NCBI GenBank assembly: GCA_025359785.1
Contig: JANYET010000036.1
Location: 1 to 41,091, forward strand
Direction: 5' to 3'
Origin: Alphaproteobacteria bacterium
GTDB taxonomy: Bacteria > Pseudomonadota > Alphaproteobacteria > Caulobacterales > Caulobacteraceae
Length of the DNA: 41,091 bases
Part shown: in pieces, positions 7,795-16,033 of the stretch
Numbering within the stretch: the first letter of the stretch is position 1
Layout of the letters: the number at the start of each line of letters is the position of its first letter
Program-made: the position numbers and the translations under genes
Notes under the pieces: generated by a model
Told to the model about the DNA's origin: nothing
Database searches by the model: none
The model's input: only the letters and a program-made list of their open reading frames with translations

Positions 7795-8652
7795 ATGAAC
7801 CAACTCGTCCGCCACCTGAAAGTCTCCACCTTCAGCCTCACCCCGCTGACGCCCAGCATCGGCGCCGAGGTGGGCGATATCGATCTCACCCAGCCACCGG
7901 ACGCTGAGACCATCGAGGGCCTGCGCGCGGCGCTTCGCGACTGGAAGGTGCTGTTCTTCCGCGACCAGGACATCACCACCGAGCAGCATCTGGCCTTCGC
8001 GCGGCGCTTCGGCGACCTTGAGGTGCATCCCTTCGCGCCCAGCAAGCCCGACTATCCCGAGGTGCTGGCCATCACCCACGACAAGGACAGCCGCGGGCGG
8101 GAGAACACCTGGCACTCCGACGTCACCTGGCGCGAGGTTCCCTCGCTGGGCTCCATTCTGCGTTGCCTGGAAAGCCCGCCGGTCGGCGGGGATACGCTGT
8201 TCGCCGACATGTACGCCGCCTACGACGGCCTTTCCGATGCGGTGAAGAGCCGGATCGAGGGCGCCGTGGCGGTCCACGACTTCGCCCACTTCCGCAAAGC
8301 GCTGCGCAAGAAGGGCAAGAGCGACGCGGAGATCGAGGCGTTCGACCGCGCCTATCCGATGGTCGAGCACCCCGTGGTGCGCACGCACCCGGAGACCGGC
8401 CGCAAGGCGATCTACGTCAACGCCGCCTTCACCCAGCACATCTTGGGCCTGGAGCCCGAGGAATCGGCGACGCTGCTGGCCCACCTCTATGCCCAGGCGG
8501 CGATCCCCGAATATCAGTGCCGATTCCGCTGGGCGGTGAACGCGATCGCCTTCTGGGACAACCGGTCGAGCCAGCACTATGCGGCATCCGACTATTGGCC
8601 AGCGGTCCGCCGGATGGAGCGGGTCACCATCATCGGCGACCGGCCAGTCTAG
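7795..8652 (+). CDS. TauD/TfdA-family Fe(II)/2-oxoglutarate dioxygenase
   Basis: 285 aa, normal for the family. The iron ligands are visible: His107 and Asp109 in NTWHSDVTW, and His261 in SSQHYAASDYW. Arg276, 15 residues after the distal histidine in RMERVTIIGD, matches the 2-oxoglutarate-binding arginine of TauD (His255 and Arg270). Members oxidise taurine, alkyl sulfates, 2,4-D and similar compounds with O2. No transporter or sulfonate gene is adjacent, so the substrate is open. A GGGAGA ribosome site lies just before the ATG. It is convergent with the CoA-transferase gene, with 8 bp between them. Confidence 0.92.
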   Translation: MNQLVRHLKVSTFSLTPLTPSIGAEVGDIDLTQPPDAETIEGLRAALRDWKVLFFRDQDITTEQHLAFARRFGDLEVHPFAPSKPDYPEVLAITHDKDSRGRENTWHSDVTWREVPSLGSILRCLESPPVGGDTLFADMYAAYDGLSDAVKSRIEGAVAVHDFAHFRKALRKKGKSDAEIEAFDRAYPMVEHPVVRTHPETGRKAIYVNAAFTQHILGLEPEESATLLAHLYAQAAIPEYQCRFRWAVNAIAFWDNRSSQHYAASDYWPAVRRMERVTIIGDRPV

Positions 8653-8660
8653 CGCGTAGC

Positions 8661-9857
8661 CTAGGCGGCGGCTTCCGCCGCGAAGATCGCCTCGATCTGG
8701 GTCTCCGAATAGCCGATCTCGGTCAGCACCTGGCGGGTGTGTTCGCCCAGCAGCGGCGAGCGCGGGCGCACGGTGGCGTCGGCGCCGGGGAAGCGGGCCG
8801 GGGCGGCGGGCGAGGGATAGGTCCCGCCCAGGCCGTCCTCCACCTGGACGATGGCGCCCGACGCCATCACCTGCGGGTCGGCGGCGACCTCGGCGGGGGT
8901 CTGCACCGGGGCCCAGACCAGGTCGACCGCGTCCAGTTTCGCGGCGATCTCCTCGAAGGTCATGGCGCCGAACGCGGCCTCGAATTCCAGCACCAGGGCG
9001 GGCGTGTTGTCGCGCCGCGCGCGGCCGGTGGCGTAGCGCTCGTCGGTGACCAGATCAGGCCGCCCGGCGACGTCGGCCAGGCGCGCCCAGTCGCTGTTGC
9101 CGCCGCGCGGATTGACGACAAACCAGCGACCTTCGGAACTCTTGTAGAAGTTGGCCAGCGGGTTCAGCGGATTGCTGCGCGGGCGGTTCGACGACAGCCG
9201 CCCGAACTTCATCTGCACCGCCAGATCCGAGCCCATGACATAGACGCCGGTGGCGAGAAGCGAGGTCTGCACCAGCCGGCCGACGCCGGTCTGGGCGCGT
9301 TCATAGAGGGCGGCCAGGATCGCCGAGACGGTGGCCAGGGTGGTGGTGTGGTCGCCGAAGCCGGAGCGCAGCATGAACGGCTCGGTCCCTTTCGGGGCCA
9401 TCATGTTGGCGACGCCGGCGCGGCCCCAGAAGGCGGTGACGTCGAAGCCCGGGCGGTGCGCGTCCGGCCCCTCCAGGCCATAGCCGGTGACGATGGCGTA
9501 GACCAGTTTGGGATTGGCCGCGCGCAGGGTCGCCTCGTCGAGGCCGGCGCGCTTCAGGGCGGCCATCCGGACGTTGGTGATGAACACGTCGGCGGTGGCG
9601 GCCAGCGTCGCCAGGGCGTCGCGGCCCTCTGGCTTGCTGATGTCCAGGACGATGCTGCGCTTGCCGCGGTTGTCGAGGTCGAAGGTCGGGTTGCCCACCA
9701 GCTCCGACTTCACGTCGGCGAAGGCGTGGCGCATGGAATCGCCGCCCGGCCGCTCGACCTTGATGACCTCCGCGCCCCAGTCGCCCAGCATGCACGCCGC
9801 GCCGGGGGCTGCGATATAGGAGGCGAATTCGACGACCTTGAGGCCCTTGAGCAGCAC
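8661..9857 (-). CDS. CaiB/BaiF family CoA transferase
   Basis: 398 aa, a family III CoA transferase that moves CoA between carboxylic acids. The N-terminus has LKVVEFASYIAAPGAACMLGDWGAEVIKVE, the typical first motif. Asp169, in SGFGDHTT, lies at the same number as the catalytic Asp169 of formyl-CoA transferase. The start is a GTG at 9857, supported by GGAGG about 10 nt upstream. The genes nearby do not show which acid is used. Such enzymes are commonly found with acyl-CoA dehydrogenases and enoyl-CoA hydratases like those at the left of this window. Confidence 0.92.
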   Translation of the reverse strand: MLLKGLKVVEFASYIAAPGAACMLGDWGAEVIKVERPGGDSMRHAFADVKSELVGNPTFDLDNRGKRSIVLDISKPEGRDALATLAATADVFITNVRMAALKRAGLDEATLRAANPKLVYAIVTGYGLEGPDAHRPGFDVTAFWGRAGVANMMAPKGTEPFMLRSGFGDHTTTLATVSAILAALYERAQTGVGRLVQTSLLATGVYVMGSDLAVQMKFGRLSSNRPRSNPLNPLANFYKSSEGRWFVVNPRGGNSDWARLADVAGRPDLVTDERYATGRARRDNTPALVLEFEAAFGAMTFEEIAAKLDAVDLVWAPVQTPAEVAADPQVMASGAIVQVEDGLGGTYPSPAAPARFPGADATVRPRSPLLGEHTRQVLTEIGYSETQIEAIFAAEAAA

Positions 9858-9929
9858 GCGCGCATCCCTCCGAATTGAAGCCAGAACACTCTAGGGGCAG
9901 GCGTCGGCCGGCGAAATTCTTAATCCACA

Positions 9930-9993
9930 GATTCGAGTCCTAACCTCGCGTTAAGCATGAGCGCCGACAGTCAGACTCGTGGGACTCCGAATC
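9930..9993. promoter_or_regulatory. Cluster of five GANTC methylation sites with a CtrA-like box
   Basis: GATTC at 9930, GAGTC at 9935, GACTC at 9974, GACTC at 9983 and GAATC at 9989 fall within 64 bp. Between them, CTAA-N7-TTAA at 9940-9954 is one base from the CtrA consensus. GANTC is methylated by CcrM in Caulobacter, and GcrA acts at methylated GANTC promoters. The cluster sits 44-107 bp before the DUF2336 start and is the only plausible promoter region for it. The sites are seen in the sequence; cell-cycle control is inferred. Confidence 0.6.
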
Positions 9994-10036
9994 CAGGGGT
10001 GGGTTCGGTGCTTTTCCTCGGGGACTTCGGGCGAGC

Positions 10037-11185
10037 ATGGCGACGACGCGATCAGCGCTGACGGAGGAGGACATCCGCACGCTGGTCAAGGGCGTCACCG
10101 CCGATGAGCGCGCGGGCGCCGCCTACAAGCTTTGCCGAACCATCGACAGCACCGCGCTCAGCGACGAGGACCGCGAGGCCGCCGCCGAAATCCTGCGGGT
10201 GATGGCCGCCGACGCCGCCGAACTGGTCCGCCGCGCCCTGGTGGTGACGTTGAAGGAGTCGCCGCTGGTGCCGCGCGACGTGGCGCTGAAGCTGGCGCGC
10301 GACGTGGAGGCCATCTCGCTGCCCATGCTCGGCTGCTCGCCGGTGTTTCTGGATGCCGATCTGGCGGAGATCGTGCGGCTGGGTGGCCCAGTGCGGCAAC
10401 TGGCCATCGCGCGCCGGCCGATGCTGTCGCGCACCGTCACCGACAGCCTGGCCGAGCATGGCTGTGAGCGGGCGGTGACCGCGGCCTGCGCCAACGACAA
10501 CGCCGACTTCGCCGAGGATGCTCTGCAACAGGTGATGGCGCGCTTCGAAAAGCACGAGAGGGTGCTGGCCGCCGTCGCCTATCGCCACGTGCTGCCGCTG
10601 TCGGTCACGGAAAAGCTGGTGACCCTGGTGGGCGACGCGGTGCGCGATCATCTGATCGCCCATCACGCCGTGGCGCCGGAGACGGCGCTGACCATCGCGG
10701 TCGGCGCGGCCGAGCGGGCCACCGTCGATCTGGTCGATCAGGCCGGCCGCGCGGCCGATGTGCGCGGCTTCGTCAGCCACCTGGCCGGATCCAAGCGGCT
10801 GACCGCCTCGCTGCTGCTGCGGGGCCTGGCCCAGGGCCACATGACCTTCTTCGAGTGGGGCGTCGCCGAGCTGGCGGGCGTGCCGCATCATCGGACTTGG
10901 CTGATGATCCATGACGCGGGGCCGTTGGGCCTGCGGGCCATCTATGAGCGGGCCGGCCTGCCGGCGCGCCTGTTCCCGGCGTTCCGCGCCGGCGTCGATA
11001 CCTATCACGCCATGGAATTCGACGGGGGCTACCGCGACCTGGAACGTTTCCAGGAGCGCATGCTGCAACGCTTCCTCACCCAGCCGCAGACCGCCGCGCG
11101 CGACGACGTCGACTACCTGCTCGACAAGATGGACCAGCTCTCCGGTCAGGCGCGGGCCGAGGTCGGGGTGGCCGAGAGCGCCTAG
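10037..11185 (+). CDS. DUF2336 domain protein, first copy
   Basis: 382 aa and almost fully alpha-helical, with HEAT-like repeats such as AAEILRVMAADAAELVRRALVVTLKESP near residues 47-75 and a later LIAHHAVAPETALTIAVG. This pattern and length match the alphaproteobacterial family DUF2336, whose function is not established to my knowledge. A second member lies at 14811-15929. The promoter region is loaded with GANTC sites and a CtrA-like box, so expression is probably tied to the cell cycle. There is no signal peptide or membrane segment, so it should be cytoplasmic. Confidence 0.85.
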   Translation: MATTRSALTEEDIRTLVKGVTADERAGAAYKLCRTIDSTALSDEDREAAAEILRVMAADAAELVRRALVVTLKESPLVPRDVALKLARDVEAISLPMLGCSPVFLDADLAEIVRLGGPVRQLAIARRPMLSRTVTDSLAEHGCERAVTAACANDNADFAEDALQQVMARFEKHERVLAAVAYRHVLPLSVTEKLVTLVGDAVRDHLIAHHAVAPETALTIAVGAAERATVDLVDQAGRAADVRGFVSHLAGSKRLTASLLLRGLAQGHMTFFEWGVAELAGVPHHRTWLMIHDAGPLGLRAIYERAGLPARLFPAFRAGVDTYHAMEFDGGYRDLERFQERMLQRFLTQPQTAARDDVDYLLDKMDQLSGQARAEVGVAESA

Positions 11186-11248
11186 TGTCCCGATTCCGAA
11201 GTTCGCAAGCGTTCGTGGCGGGCTCTGGCGAACCTCAGATCCAGCACA

Positions 11249-12400
11249 CTAACCGGCCCCTGCGCCGAGGGTGCGCATCATCAGCCGCGCCAGCGCCGCC
11301 TGACTGCCGGTCTGGGTCTTGGCGAAGATTTCCGCCAGGTGGCGGCGCACGGTCCAGACGCTGACGTCGAGCTTCTCGGCGGCCAGTTTCGGATCCAGAC
11401 CCTCGAACAGCGCCACCGCCACCCGGGTCTCGGCCGGGGTCAGGTTGAAGAGGTCGCGCAGGCGCTCCTGCGGCAGGCTGACGCTGGCCTCCAGATCGGT
11501 GACGCAGACCAGCACCGCTGGCCCGTCGAACAGCGGCGAGGCCTGTTCGGCGCGCATCGGCGCAACGGTCAGCGAGAGCGGTCGCAGGCCGCCGGGATTG
11601 GCCAGCGCCAGGGAGCCGCCGATGCGCGGGCCGTGATCGCGGCGGCCGGCCCGCTCGATCAGACCGTGCAGCTGCCGGGTGGTGTCCGGCGCGCCGGCGC
11701 AGAGCCGGCCGCCCACCAGCTGCAGCCCGTTAGGCCGCGCAAGCAGCCGCCGGCCGGTGCTGTTGACGTGCTGGACCAGGCCCGCGCCATCGAGAATGAA
11801 CAGGCCGTGCGGCGAGGCGTCGACAAAATCGGCCAGCGCCTCGCCAACCCCCCGCGCGTCGGCGAACTTGCGGCTGAGCTTCCAGGCGCGCACGAGGTGC
11901 GGCAGCAGCGCCTCGCAAAGCGCGATGTCCTCGTCGGTGAAGGCGCCCTGGCTCTTGGCGCGATAGACATCGACACCCGTCCAGACCGCGTTGGCGGAGG
12001 CAAAGCCGATCGAGATGTCGGCGTGGATGTCCAGCGGGCGATAGAGGTCGTTGTAGTATTCGGTGCGCTCGAACTCCGACTTCGGCAGCCATTCCACGTC
12101 GCGCTTCATGCCCGGGACGTAGCGGAAATCCGCCTTGGCCATTTGGCGCAGTTGCTCAGGCGACGACTTCAGCGGGTTGCGGCTGGCGAAGTTGCGGAAC
12201 TGGCCATCCAGCACCTCGGCGTCCAGTCCGACAGCCATCACCGCCCCGGCTTCGCTCAAGAGGTCATAGGACCGGAGCGCTGCGGCGTGGCCGCCCATCA
12301 GGCCGGCGAACCGCTCAAGCAGGCGCGGCCAGAGGGTCGGATCGACCGAGGTCTCGTAGACCAGGTCCAGCACCGCATCGTGGCCGGCCATGACGCCCAT
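11249..12400 (-). CDS. LuxR-type transcriptional regulator
   Basis: 383 aa from the ATG at 12400 (GGGGA ribosome site 8 nt upstream); 12391 is an alternative. The C-terminal 65 residues form the LuxR/GerE helix-turn-helix: FNLTPAETRVAVALFEGL, then AAEKLDVSVWTVRRHLAEIFAKTQT. The N-terminal 300 residues look like a PAS-type sensory part (GLFILDGAGLVQHVNSTGRRLL at about 200-220). Proteins of this layout bind a small ligand and switch nearby operons. It is convergent with the DUF2336 gene and divergent from the NUDIX gene, either of which might be a target. The ligand is unknown. Confidence 0.85.
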   Translation of the reverse strand: MGVMAGHDAVLDLVYETSVDPTLWPRLLERFAGLMGGHAAALRSYDLLSEAGAVMAVGLDAEVLDGQFRNFASRNPLKSSPEQLRQMAKADFRYVPGMKRDVEWLPKSEFERTEYYNDLYRPLDIHADISIGFASANAVWTGVDVYRAKSQGAFTDEDIALCEALLPHLVRAWKLSRKFADARGVGEALADFVDASPHGLFILDGAGLVQHVNSTGRRLLARPNGLQLVGGRLCAGAPDTTRQLHGLIERAGRRDHGPRIGGSLALANPGGLRPLSLTVAPMRAEQASPLFDGPAVLVCVTDLEASVSLPQERLRDLFNLTPAETRVAVALFEGLDPKLAAEKLDVSVWTVRRHLAEIFAKTQTGSQAALARLMMRTLGAGAG

Positions 12401-12567
12401 CGGTTGGTCCCCAACTCGCCCGCGCGGCTGCAATCAACACGCGGCGAAGTCCCGACCCTAGGCGCGCCAGCGAAAATGGCGAAGCCAAACCCCTCACAGG
12501 CGAGCCGCAAGGCCCATAGCGGCCGAGGTTGCTTGCACCAACGGCGCCGCCGTCCCAAGCTTCGCGC

Positions 12568-13353
12568 ATGTCCGAAACGCCGAATCCCGCCGAGATCAAA
12601 CCTGCCGCCACCATCCTGCTGTTGCGGGACGATCCGACCTTCGAGGTGCTGATGGTCAAGCGCCACCATCAGATCGACTTCGCGTCCGGCGCCCTGGTGT
12701 TCCCCGGCGGCAAGAGCCACGCCGGCGACCATGACCCGGCCTGGGCCGAGCATGTGGTGGGCTGGGGCGACTACGACGCCGACCAGCGTGGCCTGCGCAT
12801 CGCCGCCATCCGCGAGGTGTTCGAGGAGGCGGGCATCCTGCTGGCCAAGCGGCGCGACGGCCAGCCGATGAGCGGCGAGGCCTGCCCGATGGATGTCCGT
12901 CTGGCGGTGGACGCCGGGACCATTCGCTTCATCGACGTGGTGACGGATCTGGAGGCCAGGCTCGACCTGTCGGCGCTGACGGTCTTCGCGCGCTGGATCA
13001 CGCCGCCGCTGACGCCCAAGCGGTTCGACACCTGGTTCTATGCGGTCAGTGCGCCGGCCGAACAGCTCGCCGCCTGCGACGGGCGCGAGACGGTGGACGC
13101 CGAATGGATCGCACCGTCGGAGGTGCTGCGCCTGGCCGCGGCCGGTGAGCGCAAGGTGATTTTCCCGACGCGGATGAACCTGCAGCTGCTGGCCGAGGCG
13201 ACGGGTGCGCAAGACGCGGTGGCCCGCGCCGCGGCCCGCACGCTGGTCACCGTCCAGCCGCAGGTCCAGTCTCGCGACAGCGGGCGGGTGCTCGTGCTGC
13301 CGCCCGACGCCGGCTATGGCGTGGTCGAGGAGCCGTTGGAAAACGTGATGTAG
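12568..13353 (+). CDS. NUDIX hydrolase, NUDT7/NUDT19-like layout
   Basis: 261 aa from the ATG at 12568. Residues 14-50 carry the beta-strand start and PGGK motif (ALVFPGGKSHAGD). The catalytic NUDIX helix AIREVFEEAGILL follows only about 35 residues later. This long gap within the NUDIX box is typical of the NUDT7/8/19 group, which cleaves CoA or acyl-CoA derivatives, unlike classical MutT. The helix keeps the REVxEEAG metal-binding glutamates. A CoA diphosphatase role is an inference from this layout. The gene is divergent from the LuxR regulator. Confidence 0.85.
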   Translation: MSETPNPAEIKPAATILLLRDDPTFEVLMVKRHHQIDFASGALVFPGGKSHAGDHDPAWAEHVVGWGDYDADQRGLRIAAIREVFEEAGILLAKRRDGQPMSGEACPMDVRLAVDAGTIRFIDVVTDLEARLDLSALTVFARWITPPLTPKRFDTWFYAVSAPAEQLAACDGRETVDAEWIAPSEVLRLAAAGERKVIFPTRMNLQLLAEATGAQDAVARAAARTLVTVQPQVQSRDSGRVLVLPPDAGYGVVEEPLENVM

Positions 13354-13375
13354 TTCCGGCGGTTGGCGGAGGCTG

Positions 13376-13858
13376 TTAAGCCATCGCCTTGACGCGGCGC
13401 TCGAGCTCTTCGACCAGCACGCGGCCGACCGGATGCTCGTCAGACTTTATATCGTCGCGCACCGCCGCCTTGATCGCGTCGATGTGAGCGTCGACCAGTT
13501 CCATCGGCGTCGTGGAGCGCTTTTCCTTGTCGTCGATCATCCGGCACAGGGAGCCCGCGATGCGGGTGATCAACTGATAGCCGTAGGTGGTGCCAAGGCC
13601 TTTCAGGTCGTGGGCGCGGAGATAGAGGTTCTCCATGCTCTCGATGGTGATGCCTTGCGCATGCACCTGCAGCCGCGCGGCGTCCAGCTTGACGATTTCG
13701 TCGTTGAGCCATTGGGAGAAATTGCCGGCCAGGCTCTTCAGCGCCGCCTCGGCCTTGGCGATCGCCGCCGGGTCGATCACGCCCAGACGGCCGCCGCCGA
13801 CCTTGAGGCGCAGCGCGTTGGTGGGCTGGATCATCTGACCGGAATTCTGTTGGCTCAC
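13376..13858 (-). CDS. Hpt-like phosphotransfer protein
   Basis: 160 aa from a GTG at 13858, chosen because GGAGG lies 8-12 nt upstream; a longer reading from the TTG at 13900 lacks such support. The centre has RAHDLKGLGTTYGY (residues 81-94), the pattern of histidine phosphotransfer (Hpt) domains, with His83 as the likely phosphate acceptor in a four-helix bundle. Such proteins shuttle phosphate between a hybrid histidine kinase and a response regulator. No kinase or regulator is adjacent, so the partners are unknown. Caulobacter uses stand-alone phosphotransferases in cell-cycle relays, and DUF2336 genes lie on both sides, but a link is speculative. Confidence 0.75.
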   Translation of the reverse strand: MSQQNSGQMIQPTNALRLKVGGGRLGVIDPAAIAKAEAALKSLAGNFSQWLNDEIVKLDAARLQVHAQGITIESMENLYLRAHDLKGLGTTYGYQLITRIAGSLCRMIDDKEKRSTTPMELVDAHIDAIKAAVRDDIKSDEHPVGRVLVEELERRVKAMA

Positions 13859-13984
13859 GAAGTCGCCCTCCAGGTGCTTACCGTCTGAAGATACGGCCAA
13901 CCTGTTAATAAGCGGTGAGAAGCAACCTACGGTATTGACTGACTTTCCGTGGCGACCCGGTCCATGATGACCCGGCGGGCGGCC

Positions 13985-14797
13985 TCAGTCGGAGAATTGT
14001 TCGGCCAGGACGCGTTCCTCGAGGCTGCGTCCCTCGTCGAAGAGCATGTTGAGCTCGATGTCGCGGTCCTCGGCGATGTGGACGTTGAGGACGTCGCGGA
14101 CCTCGATGTTGTCGGCGACCGCGCTGACCGGCCGCTTGCCGGGCTCCAGCACCTCGAAGGTGACCTTGGCGGTGTGGGCGAGCAGGGCGCCGCGCCAGCG
14201 CCGGGGCCGAAACGCGCTGATCGGGGTCAGCGCCAGCACCTTGGCGTCGAGCGGGATGATCGGCCCGTGCGCCGATAGATTGTAGGCGGTCGATCCGGCC
14301 GGGGTGGAGACCAGGGCGCCGTCGCAGGACAGCTCGCCCAGGCGCAGCTTACCGTCGATGGAGATGCGCAGTTTGGCGGTCTGGCGCGTCTGGCGCAGCA
14401 GGGAGACCTCGTTGATCGCCAGCGCCACGTGGCTGGCGCCATGGATATCGGTGGCGGTCATCCGCAGCGGCCGGATCACCGCGCGCTCGGCCGCGGCGAT
14501 GCGCTCGACCAGGCCCGCCTCGTCGTAGTCGTTCATCAGGAAGCCTACCGAGCCGCGGTTCATGCCGTAGATCGGCAGGCCGGTGTCCATGTGGTCGTGG
14601 AAACACTCCAACATGAAGCCGTCGCCGCCCAGGGCCACGATCACCTCGGCGCGCTCGATGGGGATGTCACCGTAGCGTTTGGCGAGACTTGCCCGGGCAT
14701 CCTGGGCCTCAGGACGTTCGCTGGCGGTGAAGGCGATGCGCGTCACGGGCAAGGGGCTCGAAAGTTCAGAGTTCGGTGGCTGCGCAGAAGCGGTCAA
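13985..14797 (-). CDS. nadK: NAD kinase
   Basis: 270 aa, the usual length. It phosphorylates NAD to NADP using ATP or polyphosphate. The diagnostic GGDG motif is at residues 57-60 ([10 protein letters not shown]). [13 protein letters not shown] and [16 protein letters not shown] are the other conserved nucleotide-binding segments. The start is uncertain: TTG at 14797 gives the full length, GTG at 14746 would remove 17 residues, and neither has a strong ribosome site. It follows the second DUF2336 gene after only 13 bp on the same strand, so the two probably share a transcript. Confidence 0.93.
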   Translation of the reverse strand: MTASAQPPNSELSSPLPVTRIAFTASERPEAQDARASLAKRYGDIPIERAEVIVALGGDGFMLECFHDHMDTGLPIYGMNRGSVGFLMNDYDEAGLVERIAAAERAVIRPLRMTATDIHGASHVALAINEVSLLRQTRQTAKLRISIDGKLRLGELSCDGALVSTPAGSTAYNLSAHGPIIPLDAKVLALTPISAFRPRRWRGALLAHTAKVTFEVLEPGKRPVSAVADNIEVRDVLNVHIAEDRDIELNMLFDEGRSLEERVLAEQFSD

Positions 14798-14810
14798 GCC
14801 AGCGGGCTTG

Positions 14811-15929
14811 TCAAACCGACAGGGCCGCCTGACGGAAGGCCGTGGCCGCCACCTGCGGCGTCACCGGCCCGAAGGCGCCGATCGCCCGGCGCGCGCCGTC
14901 CATTCCGCCGCCGGGACGTTCGCCGTTCAGGCCGCGGACCATGTCGAGGATGCTGGGGAAGACGCTGCGGTCGATGCCGACCGCCGCGCAGGCCAGGCCC
15001 AGCAGCTCCGGCCGGTCCGAATTGATCACCCGCTGGACGTGGTCGGTCTCGAACCGGCCCAGCGTCGCCAGCGCCACCGTGAACAGCGACAGGCGGCCCT
15101 CCTGCAGGGCGCGGACCAGATAGCCCGGCCGCAGCTGGCCGGCGGAATGCAGCTTCTCGATCAGCCGCTGCTCCATGGCTTCGCGCTCGCCGTCACGGGC
15201 CAGGGTCACCGGCGGCTTGCCGGTGGGCGCGGCCATGTGCGCCTCCTGGATCGATTGCGCGAGCGCCGCCTGGATGAGCGTCGGGTCAAGCCGGAACCGC
15301 TCGGCAAGCGACTGGCGCAGCGCCTGGCCGACCCAGATATAGAGCTGCATCGCCAGGTCGTCGGTGAGCTTCGGATGGCGCGCCAGCGGCGAGCGCATCG
15401 CGGCGATTTCCCGGGCGGCGGCCACCAGCCGCTTCATGTCGGCTGGCGCGAGTTCGGCGGAGTGGTTGCCGGCCAGCGCGGTCATCACCGCGGGCTCGGC
15501 GGCCTGCAGGATCGCCGTGACGACCGCGGCGCCGAGGTTGGGCCTGCGCGCCACCTCGATCTGGTGTTCGATCGTCGCCTCGATCAGCAGGCGGATGAGG
15601 TCGGGATCCTTGAGCAGCGGGCTGCAGGCGATCACCGGCCGGGCGATCTCGATTTCGTCGAGGGCCAGCACGTTGATCAGCGCGGTCGGCGCCCATTCCA
15701 CGGTGGACAGCTTTTCGGCCAGCCGTTTGCGGATATCCCGCTCGGCGCCGGCCACAAGGCCCAGGAAGATGGAATTCAGCAGGGCCTGGATCTGCGGAGA
15801 TATCGTTGCCGCGGAGCCGTCGTCGGCGTCGCACAGCTCCACGATCCCCAGAAGCAAACGCTCGCGGTCCGCGGGCGCCCGGCTCTTGGCGAGTTCCAGC
15901 AGGCTTTCGCTGCTCATCGCGACGCTCAA
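14811..15929 (-). CDS. DUF2336 domain protein, second copy
   Basis: 372 aa and helical throughout, similar in length and layout to the protein at 10037-11185 (for example [27 protein letters not shown]). The start is a TTG at 15929 with GGAGG 7 nt before it; an ATG at 15917 is less well placed. It probably forms an operon with nadK downstream. Unlike the first copy, its upstream region has no GANTC cluster, so the two paralogues are likely controlled differently. The molecular role of the family is not known to me. Confidence 0.82.
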   Translation of the reverse strand: MSVAMSSESLLELAKSRAPADRERLLLGIVELCDADDGSAATISPQIQALLNSIFLGLVAGAERDIRKRLAEKLSTVEWAPTALINVLALDEIEIARPVIACSPLLKDPDLIRLLIEATIEHQIEVARRPNLGAAVVTAILQAAEPAVMTALAGNHSAELAPADMKRLVAAAREIAAMRSPLARHPKLTDDLAMQLYIWVGQALRQSLAERFRLDPTLIQAALAQSIQEAHMAAPTGKPPVTLARDGEREAMEQRLIEKLHSAGQLRPGYLVRALQEGRLSLFTVALATLGRFETDHVQRVINSDRPELLGLACAAVGIDRSVFPSILDMVRGLNGERPGGGMDGARRAIGAFGPVTPQVAATAFRQAALSV

Positions 15930-16033
15930 GCCTGTCCCTCCGTTCTGTCGGTGAGGCTTCGTAAAACCATCTGCTCAGCCCAGGGTGAAAACATGTTTAA
16001 AGGGGGCCAAACCAATTCGGGAAAGGATGAACC

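Noticed and set aside
8163..9878. Forward frame of 571 codons covering the dioxygenase end and the CoA-transferase gene
   Set aside because: It runs antisense to a well-supported CoA transferase and out of frame with the dioxygenase; high GC content explains the lack of stops.
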